The notes under the pieces: model-generated | The model's database searches: none | What the model was told of the DNA's origin: nothing | The model's input: the letters and a program-made list of their open reading frames with translations, nothing else | Program-made: the position numbers and the translations under genes | Shown here: in pieces, positions 18,467 through 26,081 of the stretch | Layout of the letters: every line of letters starts with the position of its first letter | Position numbering within the stretch: position 1 is the stretch's first letter | NCBI GenBank assembly: GCA_025149285.1 | Contig: CP102274.1 | Span: 702,501-766,500, forward strand | Reading direction: 5' to 3' | DNA: 64,000 nt | Source of the DNA: Hungatella hathewayi | GTDB taxonomy: Bacteria > Bacillota > Clostridia > Lachnospirales > Lachnospiraceae

Positions 18467-18495
18467 ATTATACCGCTCGCAGATTTTTATGTCAA
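18467..18495 (-). promoter_or_regulatory. Invertible promoter P1, consensus sigma-A, facing left
   Basis: On the minus strand a perfect TTGACA (18495-18490), a 17-bp spacer and a perfect TATAAT (18472-18467). The -10 lies four bases inside site A. It currently points toward the recombinase 3' end. Recombination of A with C would make it point at the polysaccharide operon. Confidence 0.85.
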
Positions 18496-18511
18496 GATTT
18501 TTATTCAGTAA

Positions 18512-18535
18512 ACTACATATTACACATTATGTTGT
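18512..18535. repeat. Recombination-site-like palindrome B
   Basis: Left arm ACTACATATT, spacer ACAC (18522-18525), right arm ATTATGTTGT. The right arm is identical to that of site A; the left arm is identical to the left arm of site C. It is a direct repeat of A and inverted relative to C by its spacer. Confidence 0.8.
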
Positions 18536-18539
18536 GATA

Positions 18540-18568
18540 AGCATACAGCAACAAAGTTTCATTGTCAA
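18540..18568 (-). promoter_or_regulatory. Invertible promoter P2, sigma-A, facing left
   Basis: Minus-strand TTGACA (18568-18563), 17-bp spacer, TATGCT (18545-18540). It sits at exactly the same offset from site B as P1 does from site A. Inversion between B and C would place its -10 about four bases before site C, reading right. Confidence 0.8.
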
Positions 18569-18673
18569 TATACGAAACGGCATTTTTTTGGAATCTGTAA
18601 GGCTTTGCGGTAATTCAAAATATTAAGATGAGGTCTGCGCATTGACAGCGGCGTTTATTCCGGCTCGAAAAGT

Positions 18674-18704
18674 GGCCGGAAAACACCACGGCGCGGCCTT
18701 TTTT
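18674..18704 (+). terminator. Rightward terminator inside the invertible segment
   Basis: GGCCG (18674-18678) pairs with CGGCC (18694-18698), followed by TTTTTT (18699-18704), immediately before site C. An overlapping hairpin TTCCGGC (18658-18664) with GCCGGAA (18675-18681) is mutually exclusive with it. As sequenced it would block rightward read-through into the operon; inversion removes it from that path. Confidence 0.6.
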
Positions 18705-18728
18705 ACTACATATTGTGTAATATGTTGT
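18705..18728. repeat. Recombination-site-like palindrome C, inverted
   Basis: Left arm ACTACATATT, spacer GTGT (18715-18718), right arm AATATGTTGT. The spacer is the reverse complement of the ACAC in sites A and B, so C is in opposite orientation. B-C recombination would invert about 197 bp and A-C about 270 bp. Confidence 0.8.
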
Positions 18729-18823
18729 GAACCTAATAAAGATAATATTTTCTTAACCAGGTTAGAATACCGACGCAGACAGTAAGCGCAATATTGCATC
18801 ACTGAGGCGGAGGAATCTGACAA

Positions 18824-19141
18824 ATGAGTAAAATTGGGAGGGAAAAAACCGGACTCCTGGACGATCTGTGGAAAAAGACTGGCTGCTTGTATTTATCGGA
18901 CTTAAAGCAGCCGGCATGGAGGGCTGTCTGCTGTTCTGTCATAAGAGAGATTCAGGAGGAGGAGTACACGCTCTGGGAATGGAGCGACGCAGCAAGATAT
19001 TTAAGTAATGCGGACGGGGTAATTGCGAGTACAAAATTTCAATCAAAAGAAGAGGCAAAGAGAGCAATCCTGAAGCCCGGTCAACCAACGGGGCCCGATA
19101 TCCGCTCAAAGCAGAAGCAGGAGGAGAAAAATGAAAGGTAA
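18824..19141 (+). CDS. Hypothetical protein, first gene of the polysaccharide operon
   Basis: 105 residues, starting behind GCGGAGGA. I do not recognise a family. It is soluble, with an N-terminal segment LLDDLWKKTGCLYLSDL and a charged Lys/Gln/Glu-rich tail. Its last 11 bases overlap the start of the next gene, so the two are translationally coupled. As the first gene after the invertible promoter it could be a small regulator of the locus, but nothing in the sequence proves this. Confidence 0.7.
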   Translation: MSKIGREKTGLLDDLWKKTGCLYLSDLKQPAWRAVCCSVIREIQEEEYTLWEWSDAARYLSNADGVIASTKFQSKEEAKRAILKPGQPTGPDIRSKQKQEEKNER

Positions 19142-20072
19142 AACATGGAAACTTGCAGCTGTTACACTGGGGCTTGGCATCAGCGCGGCGGCAGCCGTCT
19201 ACGCGCAGACACCGGGCTGGAACTTAACTGGAGAAGGGTGGCGCTATCTGTCTGCGGAAGGACAGTATCAGGCGGCCGGATGGTTCCAGGATACAGACGG
19301 ACGCTGGTATCATTTTAACCAGAACGGAATTATGCAGACCGGATGGTTCCAGGATACTAATGGTGTGTGGTATTTTCTGGCCACCGACTCAGGTGCGATG
19401 AAAACCGGCTGGCATCAGGATCCAGATGGCAAGTGGTATTTCCTTTCCTACAATGGTGCGATGCAGACTGGCCTGATTAAAGTAGATCAGAAAGTATATT
19501 TTATGGAACCAAGCGGAGCTCTGTTTGCAGGAGATAAGGAAATTGACGGAGTTGTCTATCATTTTACGGAAAATGGAACGGTGGGATCCGCACCGCCAGT
19601 TTCCACTGCGCAGGTATGGTCTGGAAATGGAAACCAGACCAGTAGTTCGGACAGCAGTTCATCGAAAGAAAAAATTCGGGTGAGAGACGTAGTGGAGAGT
19701 GATATCAGAGACGCTGTAAATCAGACGAGTGCAAGCGAACATATCGTAAGCGCCTCGGTCAGCGGACAGAGTATCAGTGTGACGCCTGTCGCTGTTTCGA
19801 CAATGGTGGAAGGACTTCCGGCGGCACAGTCTGTCTTTGGAGTATTTCTGTCTTCCGGATATATCAACGAAGTAACGATCAGCGGTCCCGGAGGAAGTGC
19901 GGTGGTTCATGATACGAGCGATCTGGTGGGAGCGGCCAGAAGTCTGGGATTTTTGGGAAGCGGAAGCTTTTCCCAGGCCAGAGGTTCCTACACGGTGACG
20001 GTATCCTATTCCGGAACACTCGATTATGGCTATGAAGACGGAACCCTGTTATATTCCGTTACAGTCAATTGA
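19131..20072 (+). CDS. Secreted choline-binding-repeat (cell-wall-binding) protein
   Basis: 313 residues. The signal peptide runs KLAAVTLGLGISAAAAVYAQ. Residues ~28-150 are at least five ~20-residue glucan/choline-binding repeats with GWFQDTDGRWYHFNQNG-type spacing (repeated GW..., WY.F and G motifs). After a Ser-rich linker (~160-185) comes a ~125-residue domain of no recognised family, ending in LLYSVTVN. Binding to choline or other wall polymers is known for the repeats. Position in the phase-variable operon suggests a surface protein made together with the polysaccharide. Confidence 0.85.
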   Translation: MKGKTWKLAAVTLGLGISAAAAVYAQTPGWNLTGEGWRYLSAEGQYQAAGWFQDTDGRWYHFNQNGIMQTGWFQDTNGVWYFLATDSGAMKTGWHQDPDGKWYFLSYNGAMQTGLIKVDQKVYFMEPSGALFAGDKEIDGVVYHFTENGTVGSAPPVSTAQVWSGNGNQTSSSDSSSSKEKIRVRDVVESDIRDAVNQTSASEHIVSASVSGQSISVTPVAVSTMVEGLPAAQSVFGVFLSSGYINEVTISGPGGSAVVHDTSDLVGAARSLGFLGSGSFSQARGSYTVTVSYSGTLDYGYEDGTLLYSVTVN

Positions 20073-20088
20073 GTGATGAAATATTGTG

Positions 20089-21597
20089 ATGATTCGCGGA
20101 TATAAATTTTTAACACTTATCCTTTTATCGTTTTTTTTGTCGTTTTTATTTTTTCTGATAACACCGTCGGCCAGCTATGCCGCAGGGTTAAATGCCAGTG
20201 AGCAGGAGCTGGTGGCAAAGGCAAAGGAGACATTTGAATGGAACGGAAAAAAATACCGGGCTAAACAGACCTATCTTGATCAGCTGACTGCGTATTTAAG
20301 CAGGGATGATGTGGATTTGAGCGCAGATACCTGCGCTGCTGCTGCCAAAGAGATGTATGGCAGTGTGGAACGCGGCGTGATGGAAGGCTATCTCTATGAA
20401 GTGAACAGCAACAGCAGTGGGAAGCAGTCAGACGGGGATCCGGTTACAGCCTCTGAAACAGCTTCTCAGGAAGAAAAAAGAGCAGAACAGGAATCTCCTT
20501 CGGAAGAAATCCTGGAAGAGAAAGAAAGTGCTTCCGTCGTGTTCCAGGTGCCGCGCGGCATTGTGCCGGATGAGGGCTGGAACCACAAATACGAAACAGA
20601 TATCGGACAGACCGGGGAAGCCAGCCTCACTGAGCCGGGCTCGTGGCTGAGCCTGCTGAATCCGTCTTTTTACCGCCTTCTTATGATTTTTGAATCCGTC
20701 TGTACTGTGCTTTTATCAATGGCTCTGGCCGTAACCGTCCGAGGACGGAGACTGAGACACCGGCGAAAGATCAGAAAAGTGATGCAGACGGCAGTGATTT
20801 TTATGACAGCTGCAGCATGTCTCCTGTCAGGAATGTATGCCGCGCTGCGTGTGGGAACTTTTTCCGAACAGGCGGTAATGAATCAGATCGAAAAGACCTC
20901 CTGGTACCAGACGGTTTATGACGATATGAAACGGGAGACGGTTATGACCATGTATCTCGCCGGAGTGCCGGAAAACAAGCTGGAGAACTCTGAGGTTGAG
21001 GACACGGTAAAGTATTCTAATGTAGTACTGACGGCCAGGCAATATATGAAGGCAGCACTTGAGGGCGATTCACAGACTCCTGTACTGTCCGGCGTTTTTG
21101 AAACATTCCGGACTTCTGTAATGGAGTATTATGAAAAAAAAGATCCGGGCTCAGAAGCAGTCAGGACAGGAGTCCGGAATCTTCTGGAAGGTCTGGAAGC
21201 ACGCTGTGTGAAACAGATGAACTGGGCCGGTATGGAGTGGTGGCGCGGCAAGACACAGGGATTCCTGCTTTGGTTTCCCGCTTTACTGGGCGGCGCCGTT
21301 CTGGTAGCTGGGCTGGGAACCGCGGAACTGATCTGTCTGAGCCGCTCCAGTTACCGGGCGGTAAAGAGAATCGGAGGCAGTCTTGCCGGAGGTTTTATCA
21401 GCCTGGTAAACATCGGACTTCTGATTGGAAGATTTGGCGGAACCGGGACTGCTTGGGCAAAACCCTCTTACATGAAAGAATTTGTCCGAAATATGTCAGT
21501 CCAGGCCGCATACAGTGTCCTTATGATCGGAATCATAGGCTGTTGTCTTGCAGTTATGACTTTCTATATATCCAGATGTATCAAGTACCAAAGATGA
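20089..21597 (+). CDS. Hypothetical membrane protein of the polysaccharide operon
   Basis: 502 residues from ATG 20089 (GTG 20086 adjoins it). It has an N-terminal signal-like helix (FLTLILLSFFLSFLFFLI), an extracellular region with a helical LNASEQELVAKAKETFEWNGKKYRAKQTYL segment, and a Glu/Ser-rich stretch around 110-150. Further helices lie near 200-220 and 230-250, then a second soluble loop and two or three C-terminal helices (LLWFPALLGGAVLVAGLG, SVLMIGIIGCCLAVMTF). No family is recognised. It precedes the CpsBCD control genes and may assist export or assembly. Confidence 0.7.
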   Translation: MIRGYKFLTLILLSFFLSFLFFLITPSASYAAGLNASEQELVAKAKETFEWNGKKYRAKQTYLDQLTAYLSRDDVDLSADTCAAAAKEMYGSVERGVMEGYLYEVNSNSSGKQSDGDPVTASETASQEEKRAEQESPSEEILEEKESASVVFQVPRGIVPDEGWNHKYETDIGQTGEASLTEPGSWLSLLNPSFYRLLMIFESVCTVLLSMALAVTVRGRRLRHRRKIRKVMQTAVIFMTAAACLLSGMYAALRVGTFSEQAVMNQIEKTSWYQTVYDDMKRETVMTMYLAGVPENKLENSEVEDTVKYSNVVLTARQYMKAALEGDSQTPVLSGVFETFRTSVMEYYEKKDPGSEAVRTGVRNLLEGLEARCVKQMNWAGMEWWRGKTQGFLLWFPALLGGAVLVAGLGTAELICLSRSSYRAVKRIGGSLAGGFISLVNIGLLIGRFGGTGTAWAKPSYMKEFVRNMSVQAAYSVLMIGIIGCCLAVMTFYISRCIKYQR

Positions 21598-21613
21598 AAT
21601 GGGAGAGGATGGC

Positions 21614-22420
21614 ATGAGCGGAATGAGAAAAAGAAAAAACAGAGATAAGAATGATTATCAAGATCGTTTCGGGGGGGGGGGGGTAAAAATGCCCTTCAAC
21701 CTGTTTGATCTTCATTGTCATCTGCTCTATGGCGTAGATGATGGCGCCATCTCTTTAGAGGAATCTCTGCGTGCTGTTCGGATTGCGTGCGAGGAAGGAA
21801 TCCGCCATATTGTTTTTACCCCTCATTATACACCGGGAAAGCTGTCCGGGGAGAAGGAAGTTATATTGAGACGGATGAAAGAGATCAGGGAAGCTGCTGA
21901 AAATGCAGGGATTGAGGGGATCAAGTATTACTGCGGCAATGAAGTACTCTATGTTTCCGGCGTGGAGGAGCTGCTGAAGCAGGGGGAGATCTTAACAATT
22001 GCAGATACCAAGTACGTGCTTCTGGAATTCTATCAGGGGGTAAGATACCAGGATATGTTTCAGGGGCTTTCTCACGTTGTGCGGACGGGATTTATTCCGG
22101 TGCTGGCGCATGTGGAACGTTATAACTGCCTGTACCCCAAATTAGACAGAATTGAGGAACTGCGGGATCTGGGTATCGTAATTCAGATGAACACAGAGTG
22201 CCTGATGCCTCAGATTCCGAGTGTGCGGCTGCTCTGGTACAGGAACTTAATGAAAGCCGGCTATGTGCAGCTGATTTCCACGGATGCACACGGTGCGGAC
22301 AACAAGCCGCCGCGTATAAAACGGGCGGTGGAATGGATGGAGCGGCACTGCGATTGCAGCCTCGTTGAGCGGGTGCTTTACGAAAATCCGGCCAGAGTAC
22401 TGGAGGACCGGATACTATAA
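21614..22420 (+). CDS. CpsB/YwqE-type tyrosine-protein phosphatase (PHP domain)
   Basis: 268 residues from ATG 21614, which has GGGAG at 21601-21605. The PHP metal-binding motif DLHCHLLYGVDDG and the late STDAHG are intact. This manganese-dependent phosphatase removes phosphate from the BY-kinase encoded two genes on, controlling chain length and export. Oddly, a run of 13 G (21671-21683) encodes part of an N-terminal extension just before the family's usual start. ATG 21689 five bases after the tract is an alternative start, with the G-run as its ribosome site. Confidence 0.88.
   Translation: MSGMRKRKNRDKNDYQDRFGGGGVKMPFNLFDLHCHLLYGVDDGAISLEESLRAVRIACEEGIRHIVFTPHYTPGKLSGEKEVILRRMKEIREAAENAGIEGIKYYCGNEVLYVSGVEELLKQGEILTIADTKYVLLEFYQGVRYQDMFQGLSHVVRTGFIPVLAHVERYNCLYPKLDRIEELRDLGIVIQMNTECLMPQIPSVRLLWYRNLMKAGYVQLISTDAHGADNKPPRIKRAVEWMERHCDCSLVERVLYENPARVLEDRIL
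21671..21683 (+). repeat. Homopolymeric G tract (13 G) at the CpsB start
   Basis: Thirteen consecutive G. At this length frame is kept from ATG 21614. With 12 G, codon TAA at 21684-21686 would end the upstream frame two bases before ATG 21689. Such tracts change length by slippage during replication. Confidence 0.85.
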
Positions 22421-22439
22421 GAATTGCAGAGGGAGAACA

Positions 22440-23174
22440 ATGAAAGATACAAGAGATGATGAGATAGAGATTGATTTACTTCAGCTTTTCTGGGTAATGA
22501 AGAGAAGGCTGTGGATTATGATTCTGGCGGTTGTTGTCGGGGCGGCGGCGGCCATGTTATATACCACGACCCTGGTGGAACCGGTTTATACCTCCTCAAC
22601 TATGATTTACATATTAAATAAAACGAATAACATTACATCCCTGTCAGATCTTCAGCTGGGAACACAGCTGACAAAGGATTACAAAGTGCTGGTAACCAGC
22701 CGCCCGGTTCTTGAGCAGGTGACGGAAAACCTGGGATTAAACCTGGGATATCAGCAGTTAAATGGAAAAATTACGGTCAACAATCCAACCGATACAAGAA
22801 TTCTGACTATTTCAGCCAAAGATACAAATCCAGAAACCGCCAGGGCTATTGCCGATGAGGTGGCATCTGTTTCTGTGGCACGCATTGCCGAAATTATGGA
22901 CTCAGTGCCCCCGAAAATTGTAGAAACGGGAAATCTTCCGACCGCGCCTTCCAGCCCGAATGTGAAAAAGAATACGGTACTCGGAGGTCTGGCGGCCGGA
23001 ATCGCTGCAGCCGGCATTATCATTCTGCTGTATCTGATGAACGATAGTATCCGAAATGCCGGAGATATAGAACGTTATCTTGATCTGAATACTCTGGGCC
23101 AGATACCGGAATTTGAAGAAAATGAACGAAGAAAAAAGAAAAAGAGCAGATGGGGCAGAAGGGCGGTGGAGTAG
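22440..23174 (+). CDS. CpsC/YveK-type chain-length determinant and kinase activator (Wzz domain)
   Basis: 244 residues from ATG 22440, after AGGGAGAAC; the longer frame from 22365 lacks support. The N-terminal helix LWIMILAVVVGAAAAMLY (~25-42) and C-terminal helix VLGGLAAGIAAAGIIILLYLMN (~180-201) flank an extracellular Wzz domain. The C-terminal cytoplasmic tail is Arg/Lys-rich. The Pro-rich LPTAPSSPN before the second helix is typical. It partners the kinase that begins on the next base. Confidence 0.93.
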   Translation: MKDTRDDEIEIDLLQLFWVMKRRLWIMILAVVVGAAAAMLYTTTLVEPVYTSSTMIYILNKTNNITSLSDLQLGTQLTKDYKVLVTSRPVLEQVTENLGLNLGYQQLNGKITVNNPTDTRILTISAKDTNPETARAIADEVASVSVARIAEIMDSVPPKIVETGNLPTAPSSPNVKKNTVLGGLAAGIAAAGIIILLYLMNDSIRNAGDIERYLDLNTLGQIPEFEENERRKKKKSRWGRRAVE

Positions 23175-23987
23175 ATGCAGAAAGTAGAGTTTAAGAAGTT
23201 GCCGCGGCTGGATTTCCGTGCCAACGAAGCGTTTAAAACCCTGAGAACCAATATCACGTTCTGTGGAGATGCTCAGCGGGTCATCCTGTTTACCAGTACG
23301 ATTCCCAATGAGGGGAAAACATCAGTCGTATTTCAGCTGGCCCGATCCTTTGCGGAGGATGGGAAGCGGGTGCTTCTTCTGGACGCAGATATGCGCAAAT
23401 CCGTATTGATGGGCCATTACCGGGTTGATCAGGAGACAAGAGGACTGAGCCATTATCTCGTAGGTCAGGAATCTGCTGAGAACGTTGCATATCGGACTAA
23501 TATTGATAATATGGACGTAATTTTCGCCGGTCCTTCTACGCCAAATCCGGCAGAGCTTCTGGGAAATGCAAAATTTGAAGAGATGCTCCGCGGCGCGCGC
23601 GAACATTATGATTACGTTCTGATTGATTCCCCTCCTTTAGGCAGTGTCATCGACGCGGCCATTATTGCGAGAAATGTGGATGGGGCAGTTATCGTTGTGG
23701 AGAGCGGAGTAATCAGTTATAAGATGGTTCAAAAGGTAAAGGGGCAGCTGGAAAAGAGCGGATGCCGGATTCTGGGAGCGGTTCTTAATAAGGTGAACCA
23801 GGAGAGTAAGGGATACTACGGTGGGTATTACAGTAAATACTATGGTAAAAATTACGTAAAATACTCCGGATACGGATCCGGTGGGAGCAGCGGTAAAGCA
23901 GAGAAAAGTGAAGAAAAAACAGAAATGAAAACGGCAGCTGCCGGCGGCGAAGAGAATCAGGTAAAACGTTCCAGACGGCGCAAGTAG
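23175..23987 (+). CDS. CpsD/YwqD-type tyrosine kinase (BY-kinase)
   Basis: 270 residues, starting directly after the CpsC stop. Walker A (STIPNEGKTSVV, about 37-48), Walker A' (VLLLDADMRKS) and Walker B (YVLIDSPPLG) are present. A Tyr-rich tail YYGGYYSKYYGKNY (about 216-229) is the expected autophosphorylation cluster. Cycles of phosphorylation and CpsB dephosphorylation regulate polymer export. The C-terminus continues into a Lys/Glu-rich extension. Confidence 0.94.
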   Translation: MQKVEFKKLPRLDFRANEAFKTLRTNITFCGDAQRVILFTSTIPNEGKTSVVFQLARSFAEDGKRVLLLDADMRKSVLMGHYRVDQETRGLSHYLVGQESAENVAYRTNIDNMDVIFAGPSTPNPAELLGNAKFEEMLRGAREHYDYVLIDSPPLGSVIDAAIIARNVDGAVIVVESGVISYKMVQKVKGQLEKSGCRILGAVLNKVNQESKGYYGGYYSKYYGKNYVKYSGYGSGGSSGKAEKSEEKTEMKTAAAGGEENQVKRSRRRK

Positions 23988-24004
23988 GATACGAAAGGGA
24001 AAAA

Positions 24005-25873
24005 ATGATAAAGACACGTATTATAGCAAATAAATGGTTTCGTTCGTTACTATTTCTTATCTATGACATCTGTATGATTCAGATCTGCTCATTTTTAGCT
24101 CTTTGGATCCGGTTTGATTTGTCTGCAAAATCCATACCCTCACAATATATAAGCGCGGTCACATCATACAGCGTGATTTTGACGGTCACAACCGTTCTGG
24201 TGTTCACGATATTTCGCCTGTATTCCATTATGTGGAGCAGCGCCGGGATTGTCGAACTGGAATCCATTGTTGCGGCCTGTGGCGTAACGTTTATTCTTCA
24301 GATCATTGGTATGAAATTCCTGAACATTGAAGTACCGAGAAGCTATCACATATTATGGCTTTTGTTTATGACATCAGTTGTTGGGATCAGCCGGATGAGC
24401 TACCGGGCGCTGCGGATGGCAGGGCGGCATCTGGGAAGAAAACGTGAGGATGCGGTGCGGATTATGATCGTCGGCGGCGGCCAGGCGGGAACTCTTCTGA
24501 TCAAAGAATTAAACAACAGCGAAAAAGTACCGGGGATTCCAGTCTGTATCGTTGATGATGACCGCAATAAAAACGGAAAATATATTAGCGGAGTTCCGAT
24601 CCGGGGGACGAGGGAGGAGATCCCTGAGCTGGCAGAGAAGTACAGGATTGATGAGATTTATATTGCACTTCCCACGGTAACCGGTGTAGAGCGGAAGAAA
24701 ATCCTGGAAATATGTCAGCAGACAAAATGCAGTCTGAAGATTCTTCCCGGGCTGTATCAATTGATGAGCGGAGAAGTGAGTATATCCAAACTCCGGGATG
24801 TTGAGATTGATGATCTGTTAGGAAGAGAACCGATTAAGGTCAATTTAGATGAGATTATGGGATACGTAAAAGACAAAGTCGTCATGGTGACCGGAGGCGG
24901 CGGGTCAATCGGCAGCGAACTGTGCAGACAGCTGGCCGGGCACGGGGTAAAGCGTCTGATAATCTTTGATATGTATGAGAATAACGCCTATGAAATACAG
25001 CAGGAATTAAAGCGGAACTGTCCGGAACTGGATCTTGTCACACTGATCGGGTCGGTGAGAAATACGAACCGGCTGAATTCAGTTTTTGAAACATACCGGC
25101 CGGACGTCGTATACCATGCTGCGGCGCATAAGCATGTTCCGCTGATGGAGGACAGCCCTAACGAAGCAATAAAAAATAATGTGATAGGCACGTATAAGAC
25201 TGCCAGGGCGGCCATGAAATACGGTACGAAACACTTTGTCCTGATTTCTACCGACAAAGCGGTTAATCCGACCAATATCATGGGGGCCAGCAAGCGCCTC
25301 TGTGAAATGGTAATTCAGATGTGCAACAGCAAGAGCAGTACAGAATTCGTCGCGGTGCGGTTTGGCAACGTTCTGGGAAGCAATGGAAGCGTGATCCCGT
25401 TATTTAAAAAGCAGATCGAAAATGGCGGGCCGGTCACAGTTACAGATCCGGATATTATCCGGTATTTTATGACGATTCCCGAGGCGGTAAGCTTGGTGCT
25501 GCAGGCCGGGGCTTATGCGAAGGGCGGAGAAATCTTTGTCCTTAATATGGGGGAACCCGTAAAAATTCTGGATATGGCAGAGAACCTGATCCGGCTGTCC
25601 GGATACGAGCCATATAAAGATATTGACATCGTGTTTACAGGGCTGCGCCCGGGAGAAAAGATGTATGAAGAGCTTTTGATGGCGGAAGAAGGGCTGCAGG
25701 GGACGAAGAACAGCCGGATCTTTATTGGGAAGCCGATTGAGATGGATTATGGGAAATTCGAACAGCAGCTGTCAGAACTGGACGAGGCGGCATGGAAGGA
25801 AACCTCGGAGATGAGGGATCTGGTTCAGAAGATTATACCGGAGTATCATTTTAGCAGAACAAATTCCAATTAA
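24005..25873 (+). CDS. pglF: Membrane-bound UDP-N-acetylglucosamine 4,6-dehydratase (PglF/WbpM/CapD type)
   Basis: 622 residues, the full WbpM/PglF length. Four N-terminal membrane helices (~10-125) are followed by a CoA-binding-like Rossmann domain (IMIVGGGQAGTLLIKEL) and a catalytic SDR domain with VTGGGGSIGSELCRQL (from ~295). STDKAVNPTNIMGASKR (~415-431) carries the Lys and the Met variant of the usual Tyr. It makes UDP-4-keto-6-deoxy-GlcNAc. With the aminotransferase, acetyltransferase and sugar transferase downstream it completes a bacillosamine-type pathway. It lies before the composition change, suggesting it belongs to the conserved part of the locus. Confidence 0.88.
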   Translation: MIKTRIIANKWFRSLLFLIYDICMIQICSFLALWIRFDLSAKSIPSQYISAVTSYSVILTVTTVLVFTIFRLYSIMWSSAGIVELESIVAACGVTFILQIIGMKFLNIEVPRSYHILWLLFMTSVVGISRMSYRALRMAGRHLGRKREDAVRIMIVGGGQAGTLLIKELNNSEKVPGIPVCIVDDDRNKNGKYISGVPIRGTREEIPELAEKYRIDEIYIALPTVTGVERKKILEICQQTKCSLKILPGLYQLMSGEVSISKLRDVEIDDLLGREPIKVNLDEIMGYVKDKVVMVTGGGGSIGSELCRQLAGHGVKRLIIFDMYENNAYEIQQELKRNCPELDLVTLIGSVRNTNRLNSVFETYRPDVVYHAAAHKHVPLMEDSPNEAIKNNVIGTYKTARAAMKYGTKHFVLISTDKAVNPTNIMGASKRLCEMVIQMCNSKSSTEFVAVRFGNVLGSNGSVIPLFKKQIENGGPVTVTDPDIIRYFMTIPEAVSLVLQAGAYAKGGEIFVLNMGEPVKILDMAENLIRLSGYEPYKDIDIVFTGLRPGEKMYEELLMAEEGLQGTKNSRIFIGKPIEMDYGKFEQQLSELDEAAWKETSEMRDLVQKIIPEYHFSRTNSN

Positions 25874-26081
25874 CTAAAATCGTCGCTTTGCCGCGTTTTA
25901 GTGTGTTTGGATGTCAGAAGGAGTTGTTAAGTATCCGCCTGTGAGATGACGGAGTGGCGAAGCACGCCCTGAGAATGTACCTGACAATTTAGTCTCAGCG
26001 TCTGTATGTTTCTGAAAGTAGAAGCCATAAAAAATAATGGCTTTGATATGTTGTGGCAGTGGAATTTGAGGGAATAAAGAG
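25874..26081 (+). promoter_or_regulatory. Leader region ahead of the LoaP-type gene
   Basis: 208 bp without a gene. Two hairpins are visible: ACTAAAA (25873-25879) with TTTTAGT (25896-25902), and AAGCCAT (26022-26028) with ATGGCTT (26037-26043). Neither has a T-run, so they are not classic terminators. They could be RNA elements for the NusG-like factor encoded next. I see no consensus promoter. Confidence 0.35.

Noticed and set aside
18642..18670. A rightward TTGACA (18642-18647) inside the invertible segment that could drive the operon in the present orientation.
   Set aside because: At spacings of 16-18 bp the sequence is CTCGAA, TCGAAA or CGAAAA, not a -10, and the terminator at 18674-18704 lies just downstream.
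18439..18728. Sites A, B and C as a CRISPR array.
   Set aside because: Only three copies, with unequal 49-bp and 169-bp gaps, opposite orientation of one copy, promoters between them and no cas genes.
26043..26056. GATATGTTGTG in the LoaP leader resembles a half of the recombination-site palindrome.
   Set aside because: Only one arm is present and no ACAC/GTGT core or second arm follows, so it is probably chance.
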